Below, in pieces: positions 1 to 5,714 of a DNA stretch of 10,129 nucleotides. The notes under the pieces are model-generated. The model saw nothing but the letters and a program-made list of their open reading frames with translations, had not been told where the DNA came from and did not search any database. The stretch spans positions 1-10,129 of the forward strand of contig JAUVXS010000059.1 in the NCBI GenBank assembly GCA_030603485.1, written 5' to 3'. Both the position numbers and the translations under genes were made by a program. The number at the start of each line of letters is the position of its first letter. The stretch's first letter is position 1. The stretch is from Dehalococcoidia bacterium (GTDB lineage Bacteria > Chloroflexota > Dehalococcoidia > GIF9 > AB-539-J10).

Positions 1-1304
1 GCTGCAGCGGCCAGCGGTAGGTAACGCCCTACCGATATTATCCACCTTGAGGAAAACATAATCGGCCCTAGGCGCCGTGACGGTGCATTGATGGCACGGA
101 CAAGGCGATCTCCAGGAAGCATCCAGGCAATCAAGGCAGCACCGACAATGCCTGCTACAAGCACGACACCGGAACCTGCTATCTGGTCCATGACATCCAG
201 GAATGGTCTTCCGCCAATTGTGAGCCCCATAGAAGTGAAACTCAGTGCCGAAGGAGTACCCAAAGCAGTAACGATAGCCATGGCAATCAATGCCGCGCGC
301 CTGCGGGACATGCGAAATTCGTCTCGGATCGGTGCTAGAGCTACCGTCATGCCACCAACGCAGGACGTAAAAGCTGCCACGAACAGTAAAACATAGAAGG
401 CAATGCCAATGAACAAGCCCCCGGGAAGCTCACCAAATATCTTGGGAAATGCCGTAAAAGCAAGCTGGCTGCCAGTGTCAGGTGCCATGCCGAAGGTGAA
501 AACAATCGGGAACACCATCAGACCAGCCGTTATGGAAATTACGGAATTGGTTAGTGCAACAGCTGCAGACGAGTTTATGATGTTGAACCCTTTGGGTGAA
601 TAGCTCCCGTAAGTGATAAGGAATCCCTGGCCGATAGCCAGAGAGTAAAAGGCCTGCCCGGCCCCCATTTGCCAGGTTCTAGGTTCCAGGAATTTTGCCA
701 AGTCGAAGCTGAAGTAGAAGTCACGCGCTTGGTCTCCCCCCGGAAGGGTCTGTGAGTATATGGCCAGACCGCCGACTACCAAGACAAGTAGTGGTAGAAG
801 AATCTTGCTCATTCGTTCGATGCCCCCGATACCACGCATCAGGACAGCCAGGGTAAGAGCAGCCGTTGCCAGGAAGAACCAGAGCGAAGAGAAACCCGCG
901 GTAAACTCGTCAAACGGTTTCAAATCAACCCTGATGGCATCCACGGCATAGCCAAGTGTCCAGCCGCTTACCACGAGATAGTAACTCATGATCGCCATTG
1001 TCATCACAACCAAGAACCATCCCACCCAAGGACCCCAACGCGGATTTATTCGTCTGAACAGTCCCACCGGGCCTCTATTAGCCAGCTTCCCAGCACTAGC
1101 CTCGAGAACGTATAGAGGTATACCTAAAGCCAGTATACAAATTGCGTAGGCCAAGACAAACGTGCCGCCGCCATTCTGTCCCGCCATGTAAGGGAAACGC
1201 CAGAGGTTTCCCAAGCCAACAACTCCAGCAACTGAGGCCAATATGTAGGCACGCTGTGAGGTCCAGACTGGACGAGGGCGTAATCCAGCAGTAACTTGGC
1301 TCAT
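1..1304 (-). CDS. Sodium-dependent transporter, NSS/SNF family (LeuT fold), 3' end cut by window edge
   Basis: This is a cytoplasmic-membrane Na+-coupled symporter of the neurotransmitter:sodium symporter family, whose bacterial members mostly carry amino acids; the substrate cannot be read from sequence. Translation from ATG 1304 gives 434 complete residues. TM1 has the family signature GLGNLWRFPY at about residues 30-39, including the Asn and Arg that correspond to LeuT Asn27 and Arg30, followed by the NGGG motif. The unwound TM6 region is recognisable as GQAFYSLAIGQGF followed by ITYGSY. Close to the left edge WIISVGRYLPL resembles the last conserved TM helix, so only a few tens of residues are missing. 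The start is uncertain: ATG 1304 has no Shine-Dalgarno, whereas AGGAGG (1344-1339) lies 7 nt before an in-frame ATC at 1331, which would add nine residues. An in-frame TGA lies just upstream, so no other start is available. The gene stands alone and is divergent from the nuclease-like gene. Family assignment is very secure. Confidence 0.95.
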   Translation of the reverse strand, partial: MSQVTAGLRPRPVWTSQRAYILASVAGVVGLGNLWRFPYMAGQNGGGTFVLAYAICILALGIPLYVLEASAGKLANRGPVGLFRRINPRWGPWVGWFLVVMTMAIMSYYLVVSGWTLGYAVDAIRVDLKPFDEFTAGFSSLWFFLATAALTLAVLMRGIGGIERMSKILLPLLVLVVGGLAIYSQTLPGGDQARDFYFSFDLAKFLEPRTWQMGAGQAFYSLAIGQGFLITYGSYSPKGFNIINSSAAVALTNSVISITAGLMVFPIVFTFGMAPDTGSQLAFTAFPKIFGELPGGLFIGIAFYVLLFVAAFTSCVGGMTVALAPIRDEFRMSRRRAALIAMAIVTALGTPSALSFTSMGLTIGGRPFLDVMDQIAGSGVVLVAGIVGAALIAWMLPGDRLVRAINAPSRRLGPIMFSSRWIISVGRYLPLAAA

Positions 1305-1338
1305 CTCTGACTTGATTGGTGCCTTCTCGATGTTATGA

Positions 1339-1344
1339 CCTCCT
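1339..1344 (-). promoter_or_regulatory. Shine-Dalgarno AGGAGG of the NSS transporter
   Basis: On the minus strand AGGAGG is followed by 7 nt and then ATC (1331-1329), in frame with the transporter. The first ATG (1304) is 34 nt away, too far for normal initiation. Either the gene uses a rare ATC start or the sequence contains an error here. Confidence 0.6.
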
Positions 1345-1358
1345 GTATGTCACCAACA

Positions 1359-1387
1359 ATAATAACATTATCGAATAATCATGAATA
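1359..1387 (-). promoter_or_regulatory. Possible sigma-70 promoter for the NSS transporter
   Basis: On the minus strand TATTCA (1387-1382), a 17-nt spacer and TATTAT (1364-1359) form a weak -35 with a reasonable -10. The spacer ends in TGT, giving an extended -10 (TGn). It would start transcription about 10 nt before the AGGAGG site. The -35 is poor and the region is AT-rich, so confidence is low. Confidence 0.25.
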
Positions 1388-1555
1388 GTAGTGCGTGTTG
1401 AGCTTACGATGAAATCCTTCGCTCACACAAACTGACGAAAAGTTATTCGGGCTACGTGGCCTGCGGACCTATCTATCCGCGCTTAACCCAATGTTGCGTA
1501 TTTACCCCGAGACACTAGCCGATTCACTCCGGAAATACCCATAATAACAGGACGT

Positions 1556-1584
1556 TTGACAGGGCCCATTGGTTAGCCTAAAGT
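1556..1584 (+). promoter_or_regulatory. Strong sigma-70-type promoter of the nuclease-like gene
   Basis: TTGACA (1556-1561) matches the -35 consensus perfectly. After 17 nt comes TAAAGT (1579-1584), a 4-of-6 match to the -10. The -10 overlaps the GTG at 1583, so a transcript from this promoter could not be translated from that codon. This favours the downstream GTG at 1610. Confidence 0.6.
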
Positions 1585-1590
1585 GTTTAG

Positions 1591-1598
1591 AAAAGGGG
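1591..1598 (+). promoter_or_regulatory. Shine-Dalgarno AAAAGGGG for GTG 1610
   Basis: The purine run AAAAGGGG ends 11 nt before GTG 1610, in frame with the nuclease-like gene. The longer candidate start, GTG 1583, has no comparable site and lies inside the promoter -10. Confidence 0.45.
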
Positions 1599-1609
1599 TA
1601 AATAAGCAA

Positions 1610-2899
1610 GTGATCACTCTCCGGCTGGACATAGACTTCGACTTGTTTCGACATGGGTTAAAGGACAAAATTTTGCTATCACCAATGCGGAGTTTACCTG
1701 ACCTAATCATTAATCTTGTCGTTGAGCAATTCGACAAGCAACTTAGGAGTCTTGTCGATTCTGGAGAAATACTCCGTTATAGGATGGGGTTAAACTCCAG
1801 GGAAAAGATAAGCTCCGTTCAAACAGGATCGCCCGATTCGCATCTACCATCAGGGAGGTGGCCACTCCAACCTTTAATAATCCAGTTACCCTGGTTCTTG
1901 AAGAGTTTACCCAGTCAGTCGGTGATTGAATTAGGTTGGTTTGGATTTACGATTGTATCTAGGCAAAATGATTCTCCTTCAATTCATTTTGAGAAGCCGG
2001 TTAATTTGATTTGCTCAAAACCACTCGAGGTTAAGGAAAAGTCTCTAAAAACGGTTTCCCATTACATAGTTCGTATGGGGTATTGGGAACCGGTAGGGCT
2101 TCCTGTTGAGACTTTAACTCCTATCAGTGACGCTCTTGTGCCATCATGCAAATGCCACCCTGATTACCTCGCAGCATATATAGATGGTGTATGGGATTGG
2201 ACTATCAGGTTCATATGTAAAGTCTGTGGCAAGTCATACTTCTGTGATTGTTTCAGACCAGTCTTGGAGAAGCACTACTTGAAGGCTCTTGAATTAAAAA
2301 ACCATTACGCAGAAAGCGGTTGGCCTCACAAGTTTATAGCTGCGTATCAGAAATCTCAATTTCGAGAAGGTATTTGCCATCTTTGTCGTGATATCCCCTC
2401 CGAAATCTTCTATTGCCACCCAATGTACGGTAGCAAGGTGAAGGTTCACTATGGCCCCTATATCAAAAGAATAGCTATCGAGAAAAATATTGACGAACAT
2501 GAAGCCGAGAATGAAATACGTGACATATTGGGCATCCCGCACATTGGCGAGGGCTGGGTCTCGGAAAGGGAATTACTAAATATGGTGAAGGGCATTTTCC
2601 CAAGAAATGAAGTCGTTCACCAAGCGAGCCCAGAATGGTTAGGTAGACAACGGTTAGACATTTTTATTCCCAAACTCCAGTTGGCAATTGAATATCAGGG
2701 ACGCCAACATTATGAACCAGTTCCTTTTTTTGGTGGGGAGGAAGGGTTTCGACAGGCACAGGAACGCGATAGATTGAAAGCAAAACTTTGCTACAAAAAT
2801 AGTGTTACCGTAGTCTTCTTTCGATATGATGAAAATATTTCAAGAGAGTTGGTGGAGACCCGTGTAAGAGGAGCTTTGAATTCTAAGCGGGTCAATTAG
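1610..2899 (+). CDS. Orphan protein with two Cys clusters and a Vsr-like/PD-(D/E)XK-type nuclease domain
   Basis: This is a 429-residue protein if GTG 1610 is used; the frame opens to GTG 1583 (438 residues), but that codon sits in the promoter. Residues 1-170 match no family I recognise. A first cysteine cluster runs CxC (180, 182), CxxC (203, 206), CxC (212, 214). A second is C256-x2-C259-x9-C269-H270. Both look like structural zinc sites. The C-terminal part contains RLDIFIPKLQLAIEYQGRQH (about 348-367), then FFGGEEG and a conserved-looking RDRLK. D350 and E361-x-Q363 with H367 resemble the active site of Vsr-like and EDxHD-type endonucleases, a branch of the PD-(D/E)XK fold. The likely role is DNA cleavage, perhaps in defence, repair or a selfish element, but the target is unknown. 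It is monocistronic, with no methyltransferase or toxin partner beside it. Confidence in the gene is high; in the nuclease assignment it is moderate. Confidence 0.85.
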   Translation: MITLRLDIDFDLFRHGLKDKILLSPMRSLPDLIINLVVEQFDKQLRSLVDSGEILRYRMGLNSREKISSVQTGSPDSHLPSGRWPLQPLIIQLPWFLKSLPSQSVIELGWFGFTIVSRQNDSPSIHFEKPVNLICSKPLEVKEKSLKTVSHYIVRMGYWEPVGLPVETLTPISDALVPSCKCHPDYLAAYIDGVWDWTIRFICKVCGKSYFCDCFRPVLEKHYLKALELKNHYAESGWPHKFIAAYQKSQFREGICHLCRDIPSEIFYCHPMYGSKVKVHYGPYIKRIAIEKNIDEHEAENEIRDILGIPHIGEGWVSERELLNMVKGIFPRNEVVHQASPEWLGRQRLDIFIPKLQLAIEYQGRQHYEPVPFFGGEEGFRQAQERDRLKAKLCYKNSVTVVFFRYDENISRELVETRVRGALNSKRVN

Positions 2900-2931
2900 C
2901 ATTTGAAAACGAAGCTGTTTTGGTATGTCTA

Positions 2932-2960
2932 ATTATACACCTCTGACTAGATGCCAACAA
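2932..2960 (-). promoter_or_regulatory. Leftward promoter, antisense to the 3' end of the nuclease-like gene
   Basis: On the minus strand TTGTTG (2960-2955) is followed by exactly 17 nt and a perfect TATAAT (2937-2932). No leftward gene follows before the transporter, so a transcript would run antisense into the nuclease-like gene. This is a consensus match only. Confidence 0.35.
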
Positions 2961-3125
2961 GACATAACCTTTATATACAGGGTAGAGAAGCCAACAATGA
3001 AGATCCGTGCAGCTTCAGCTCTCTGATTCCGGCTGGGTACTTAACAAAACTGACTTTTGTGTGGTCCACCCTCGGTTAGAAGCCATTCTTTTGATTGGAC
3101 CGTAACGACTCCTAATGCATGATTC

Positions 3126-3275
3126 TTAATCAAGCCATTTACGTAACCCAACTGCCTTTTTCCGCCCGATCCGCCTCTCGATAAGTGCGTCAAAGCCAGC
3201 TACCAAAAATTCAGTCAACCGTAAAAGTTCTTGATAACTCCTTACTGCAGACTGTTGCACCAACTGTAAAACCAT
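3126..3275 (-). CDS. Possible small ORF or gene remnant (49 residues)
   Basis: From ATG 3275 to TAA 3126 the minus strand encodes a 49-residue, strongly helical, basic peptide. It contains LLRLTEFLVAGFDALIERR and ends GLRKWLD. The composition looks protein-like, alternating hydrophobic and charged residues in an amphipathic pattern. Against it: no Shine-Dalgarno precedes the ATG, an in-frame TAG lies 30 nt upstream of it, and I recognise no family. It could be a genuine small protein, the 3' remnant of a decayed gene, or chance. Confidence 0.25.
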   Translation of the reverse strand: MVLQLVQQSAVRSYQELLRLTEFLVAGFDALIERRIGRKKAVGLRKWLD

Positions 3276-3346
3276 GTGGAATGCATGACAACCGGAGCTA
3301 AACTAGCTAGGATGGTGGTTCAACCAACAGGTTTGCGCTAAAAGTA

Positions 3347-3378
3347 TTGACATGGCCTATTGGAGGGTATGCTATACT
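3347..3378 (+). promoter_or_regulatory. Promoter of the signalling operon, with unusual spacing
   Basis: A perfect TTGACA (3347-3352) is followed 20 nt later by TATACT (3373-3378), which is preceded by TGC and so forms an extended -10. An overlapping TATGCT (3368-3373) would give a 15-nt spacer. Either choice is away from the 17-nt optimum. Transcription would start near 3385, leaving a leader of about 85 nt before TTG 3469. The ATG at 3352, the longest possible start of the first gene, lies inside this promoter and is unlikely to be used. Confidence 0.55.
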
Positions 3379-3453
3379 TTAATAGTCAACCATGATATCT
3401 TCTCATCAATAGTGAATGACAAGGTCAGTAGACAAGCACATGCAGTCGAAGTA

Positions 3454-3461
3454 AAGGAGGT
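3454..3461 (+). promoter_or_regulatory. Shine-Dalgarno AAGGAGGT that sets the TTG 3469 start
   Basis: A near-perfect Shine-Dalgarno core (GGAGG, 3456-3460) ends 8 nt before TTG 3469. The receiver domain's first beta strand begins six residues after that codon, as in typical response regulators. Confidence 0.75.
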
Positions 3462-3468
3462 AGGACTT

Positions 3469-4209
3469 TTGTATAGTAAAAAGCCAAATGTCTTGATTGT
3501 TGATGACGAACACGTGGTATGTGACCTTCTTCACGAGGAGCTAAGTAAGCGAGGCTACCTATGCACTGTAGCCTACAACGGAAACGACGCTCTCGCCAAA
3601 CTGGCAGCACAGCCTTTCCATGCCATTTTGCTAGACATCAAGTTACCCGATATTTCTGGAATGGAGGTTTTGAGTACGATACATTTAGCTTGTCGCAATA
3701 TTTCAGTTATTATGTTAACGGCTGTCAATGACGTGGATATGGCTGTCGAAGCTATCGAACTGGGGGCTTCAGAGTACATCGTCAAACCATTTGACCTTGA
3801 TAAAGTAGATCATAGTATACGTGCAGCCTTGAGAACTAAGGAATGCCTACCTACAAGAAGAGATTACGAAACGGACCTGTGTCTTGGGAGCGAAGAGGTG
3901 AAACAGATTGCTGGGGAGTACCTTGCTCAGATGAATGCCATCGCCTTTGGCGTAGAGGCAAAAGAGAATGCGCTAACAGGGCATTCAAAGAGAGTAACGC
4001 AAAGTACCATTTATATCGCCCAGCAGCTTGGCATACCTCATGAAGCAATTCAGGTATGGGCGACTGCCAAGGAAATGCTTAATTGCGAGAACAACAGGGT
4101 AATCAAATGTGCGATGGACAAACTGGAGCGAAGTCCACTTGCCCAGAGCATGATTAGTATAAGGGTGCCCCATTTCTATACACGAAAACCTGGAGAGTCT
4201 AATAATTGA
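3469..4209 (+). CDS. Response regulator: receiver domain plus degenerate HD/HD-GYP-like tail
   Basis: This two-component response regulator has 246 residues from TTG 3469. The receiver spans about residues 6-122 and has all key residues: the acidic pair D12-D13, phospho-acceptor D56 (in LLDIKLPD), T84 and K106 in the KPF motif. The segment from about 155 to 205 resembles the start of an HD-GYP domain (AIAFGVEAKE, then TGHSKRV at 170-176, then the helix IAQQLGIPHEAI). Where HD proteins have L-H-D-I-G-K this one has MLNCEN (about 203-208), and no GYP motif follows, so phosphodiesterase activity is unlikely. The output may be protein binding or dimerisation. It opens the operon, 15 nt before the next response regulator. 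The frame also opens to ATG 3352, but that start is inside the promoter and lacks a Shine-Dalgarno. The receiver call is certain; the tail assignment is moderate. Confidence 0.9.
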   Translation: MYSKKPNVLIVDDEHVVCDLLHEELSKRGYLCTVAYNGNDALAKLAAQPFHAILLDIKLPDISGMEVLSTIHLACRNISVIMLTAVNDVDMAVEAIELGASEYIVKPFDLDKVDHSIRAALRTKECLPTRRDYETDLCLGSEEVKQIAGEYLAQMNAIAFGVEAKENALTGHSKRVTQSTIYIAQQLGIPHEAIQVWATAKEMLNCENNRVIKCAMDKLERSPLAQSMISIRVPHFYTRKPGESNN

Positions 4210-4224
4210 GAGGCGGACGGTAAT

Positions 4225-4761
4225 ATGACAGAACTTATGACTCTCCCAGAAGTCGCTACTTATTTGCGGGTTACCAAGCAGACTATATATAGGCTACTCT
4301 GGCGAGAAAAGATCCCCGCGCTTAAAGTCGGCCGCCAGTGGAGGTTTGACAGGGACTCAGTGGACGAGTGGCTATTTCAAGAACCAGCGGAGACTAAGAA
4401 AAGCATACTCGTCATCGATGATGAGGAAGTGATTCGGTCACTGTTTAAGGAGACATTGGAAAAGTTGGGGCACGGCGTAGCGGCTGTCGCTACCGGTTCG
4501 GAGGCACTAGAAATGGTCAAGCAAAGGGATTATGACCTAGTCTTTCTTGACCTCAAAATGCCGGGCATGGATGGTGTAGAGCTTTTCCGCCAGATAAAAG
4601 CCATCAAGCCCCAAATACCAGTAGTCATTGCAACCGGTTATCCAGATAGTGATATGATGCTGAGGGCTTTGGCGGAGGGTCCATTTGGAGTTATGAAAAA
4701 GCCGTTCACCGGACCAGAAATCGTCGATGCAGTGAACACGTTTCTTAGGGTTAGTAAATGA
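4225..4761 (+). CDS. Response regulator with N-terminal excisionase-type HTH and C-terminal receiver
   Basis: The protein has 178 residues. Residues 3-50 form an excisionase/MerR-superfamily HTH (HTH_17 type), with LPEVATYLRVTKQTIYRLL and then IPALKVGRQWRF followed by DSVDEWL, the standard ending of this fold. A receiver follows from about residue 60: ILVIDDEE, phospho-acceptor D109 (FLDLKMPGMDG), the ATGYPD segment, and K159 in MKKPF. Most DNA-binding response regulators place the receiver first, so the order here is reversed. It is the likely transcriptional output of the kinase encoded downstream, and may act on its own promoter. It starts 15 nt after the preceding stop, with a weak purine-rich ribosome-binding site (AGGCGGACGG). 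Its stop overlaps a following ATG as ATGA. Confidence 0.93.
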   Translation: MTELMTLPEVATYLRVTKQTIYRLLWREKIPALKVGRQWRFDRDSVDEWLFQEPAETKKSILVIDDEEVIRSLFKETLEKLGHGVAAVATGSEALEMVKQRDYDLVFLDLKMPGMDGVELFRQIKAIKPQIPVVIATGYPDSDMMLRALAEGPFGVMKKPFTGPEIVDAVNTFLRVSK

Positions 4762-4955
4762 GACAAGAACGACTTCCCGTCACGGGTATGGAACCTGTGG
4801 CATGCGTAAAGATGGATTATGTTGATTCATTTGACATAGCTGCCTTCGATACCCAGACTCATTTGGCAGGTAAGAAGGCTCGGAGTCTTGAGCCGAGGAC
4901 TTGTGACAGTCCTAGATGTTGCGGGAGATGCGCAATTCGAGTGTCGAACGGGTAA
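4758..4955 (+). CDS. Doubtful small ORF (65 residues) filling the gap before the methyltransferase
   Basis: The ATG overlaps the stop of the HTH-receiver gene (ATGA), and the ORF ends 14 nt before the methyltransferase start. This is the arrangement expected of a translationally coupled operon gene. The product has a Cys-rich end (CDSPRCCGRC) but no recognisable domain or membrane segment. The DNA near 4877-4897 can form short alternative stems (GGCTC/GAGCC or CTCGG/CCGAG), so the stretch could be an untranslated spacer instead. No family is recognised. Confidence 0.3.
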   Translation: MRQERLPVTGMEPVACVKMDYVDSFDIAAFDTQTHLAGKKARSLEPRTCDSPRCCGRCAIRVSNG

Positions 4956-4957
4956 TA

Positions 4958-4962
4958 GGGGG
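4958..4962 (+). promoter_or_regulatory. Shine-Dalgarno GGGGG for methyltransferase ATG 4970
   Basis: The purine run AGGGGG ends 7 nt before ATG 4970. This start is preferred to the upstream in-frame ATG 4916, which would overlap the small ORF and add 18 residues that do not belong to the methyltransferase fold. Confidence 0.5.
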
Positions 4963-4969
4963 CGATAGC

Positions 4970-5713
4970 ATGAGGTTTACCGAGAAGCTTATACGGGCTT
5001 ATTTCAATATTGCGTATAATCAAGTTTATGATTTTACCACGGCTCGGTTGAGTCTTTATCGGAAATTACAGGACAGATGCATTGGTGAACTTGAGTTGAG
5101 GGACAATGACAAAGTGCTATGTGTGGGCCTTGGCACCGGAAATGAAATCTCTCATATCCTCCGAACGAATAAAAATGTCAACATTACCGGCATAGATTAC
5201 TCAGACACAGCATTGCGGAAGGCATACAAGAAAGGACTAAGATTCGGCAGGGAAATTGAATTGCTTCTCATGGATGCGCGACATTTAAGGTTTGGAGCGG
5301 GAAGCTTTGATAAGGTACTATGCCTTCATGTAATGGACTTCCTGGACGACCATAGGGAAGTCACTCATGAAATCTTTCGGGTATTAAGGGATGGCGGACA
5401 ATTCGTGATAACTTATCCATCTGACAAGGAGGGCCCAAGGTTAGGATGCACCTTACTAAGAGATGGTACCCGCAGTAACCTTGATTCGGGAAAGCATCGC
5501 GTAAGGGCTGTTTCCGAATCATTAGCACAAATGCTGGTGAGTACCGTTTATATGCCCCTTCTTCTTAGGTCGAAACCGAAACTTCTTTCGCACCACCAAT
5601 TGGAGGCAATGATAACTACGTTCACAACTGGAGATTTTACGATAGAAGAAGATGCTGGGTACCAAGATTTTGTAGTTTACGGTCGAAAACGAACCAGCGA
5701 AGGAGGGAACTGA
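4970..5713 (+). CDS. Class I SAM-dependent methyltransferase
   Basis: The protein has 247 residues and the Rossmann-type methyltransferase fold. Motif I is VLCVGLGTGNE (49-59). The ribose-binding acidic residue is D76 in GIDYSD. MDARHLRF (101-108) provides the adenine-side acidic residue D102. FDKVLCLHVMDFLDD (113-127) is motif IV, and FRVLRDGGQFVI (136-147) is the post-motif strand. The pattern is that of the UbiE/small-molecule methyltransferase type rather than an RNA or DNA enzyme, but the acceptor is unknown. It would be cytosolic, with an N-terminal helical segment (1-45) that may cap the substrate pocket. Its stop is 1 nt before the GH3-like gene, so the two are almost certainly co-translated and may act on the same molecule. 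Confidence 0.88.
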   Translation: MRFTEKLIRAYFNIAYNQVYDFTTARLSLYRKLQDRCIGELELRDNDKVLCVGLGTGNEISHILRTNKNVNITGIDYSDTALRKAYKKGLRFGREIELLLMDARHLRFGAGSFDKVLCLHVMDFLDDHREVTHEIFRVLRDGGQFVITYPSDKEGPRLGCTLLRDGTRSNLDSGKHRVRAVSESLAQMLVSTVYMPLLLRSKPKLLSHHQLEAMITTFTTGDFTIEEDAGYQDFVVYGRKRTSEGGN

Positions 5714-5714
5714 C

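Larger units (their letters stand above)
2900..3346. other. Intergenic region without a clear gene
   Basis: About 450 bases separate the nuclease-like gene from the signalling operon. I see no tRNA, no convincing Rho-independent terminator and no long ORF. It holds a good leftward promoter (2932-2960), a possible 49-codon minus-strand ORF (3126-3275) and a small perfect dyad TGGTT-C-AACCA (3316-3326) about 20 bases before the operon's -35. It may carry a decayed gene plus the operon's control region. Confidence 0.5.

Noticed and set aside
1..60. Frameshift near the transporter C-terminus
   Set aside because: Careful re-reading of the four-T run near 52-57 keeps the frame open into WIISVGRYLPL, the expected last conserved helix, so no frameshift exists.
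88..951. Three plus-strand ORFs of 63-102 codons
   Set aside because: They lie antisense to the NSS transporter, whose minus-strand frame carries clear family motifs throughout; their translations look like random antisense peptides.
2901..2925. Possible terminator hairpin (AAAAC/GTTTT) after the nuclease-like gene
   Set aside because: The stem is 5 bp and AT-rich with no following T-run, too weak to call a terminator.
3316..3326. Perfect dyad TGGTT-C-AACCA upstream of the operon promoter as an operator
   Set aside because: Five-base half-sites with no second copy nearby are expected by chance; position alone is not enough to call an operator.
3352..3468. A 39-residue N-terminal extension of the first response regulator from ATG 3352
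   Set aside because: ATG 3352 overlaps the -35 TTGACA and has no Shine-Dalgarno. AAGGAGGT before TTG 3469 gives a standard receiver N-terminus.
4831..4859. TTGACA at 4831 as an internal promoter before the methyltransferase
   Set aside because: At 17 nt the -10 would be CAGACT, only 3 of 6 matches, and there is no better hexamer at 16-18 nt.
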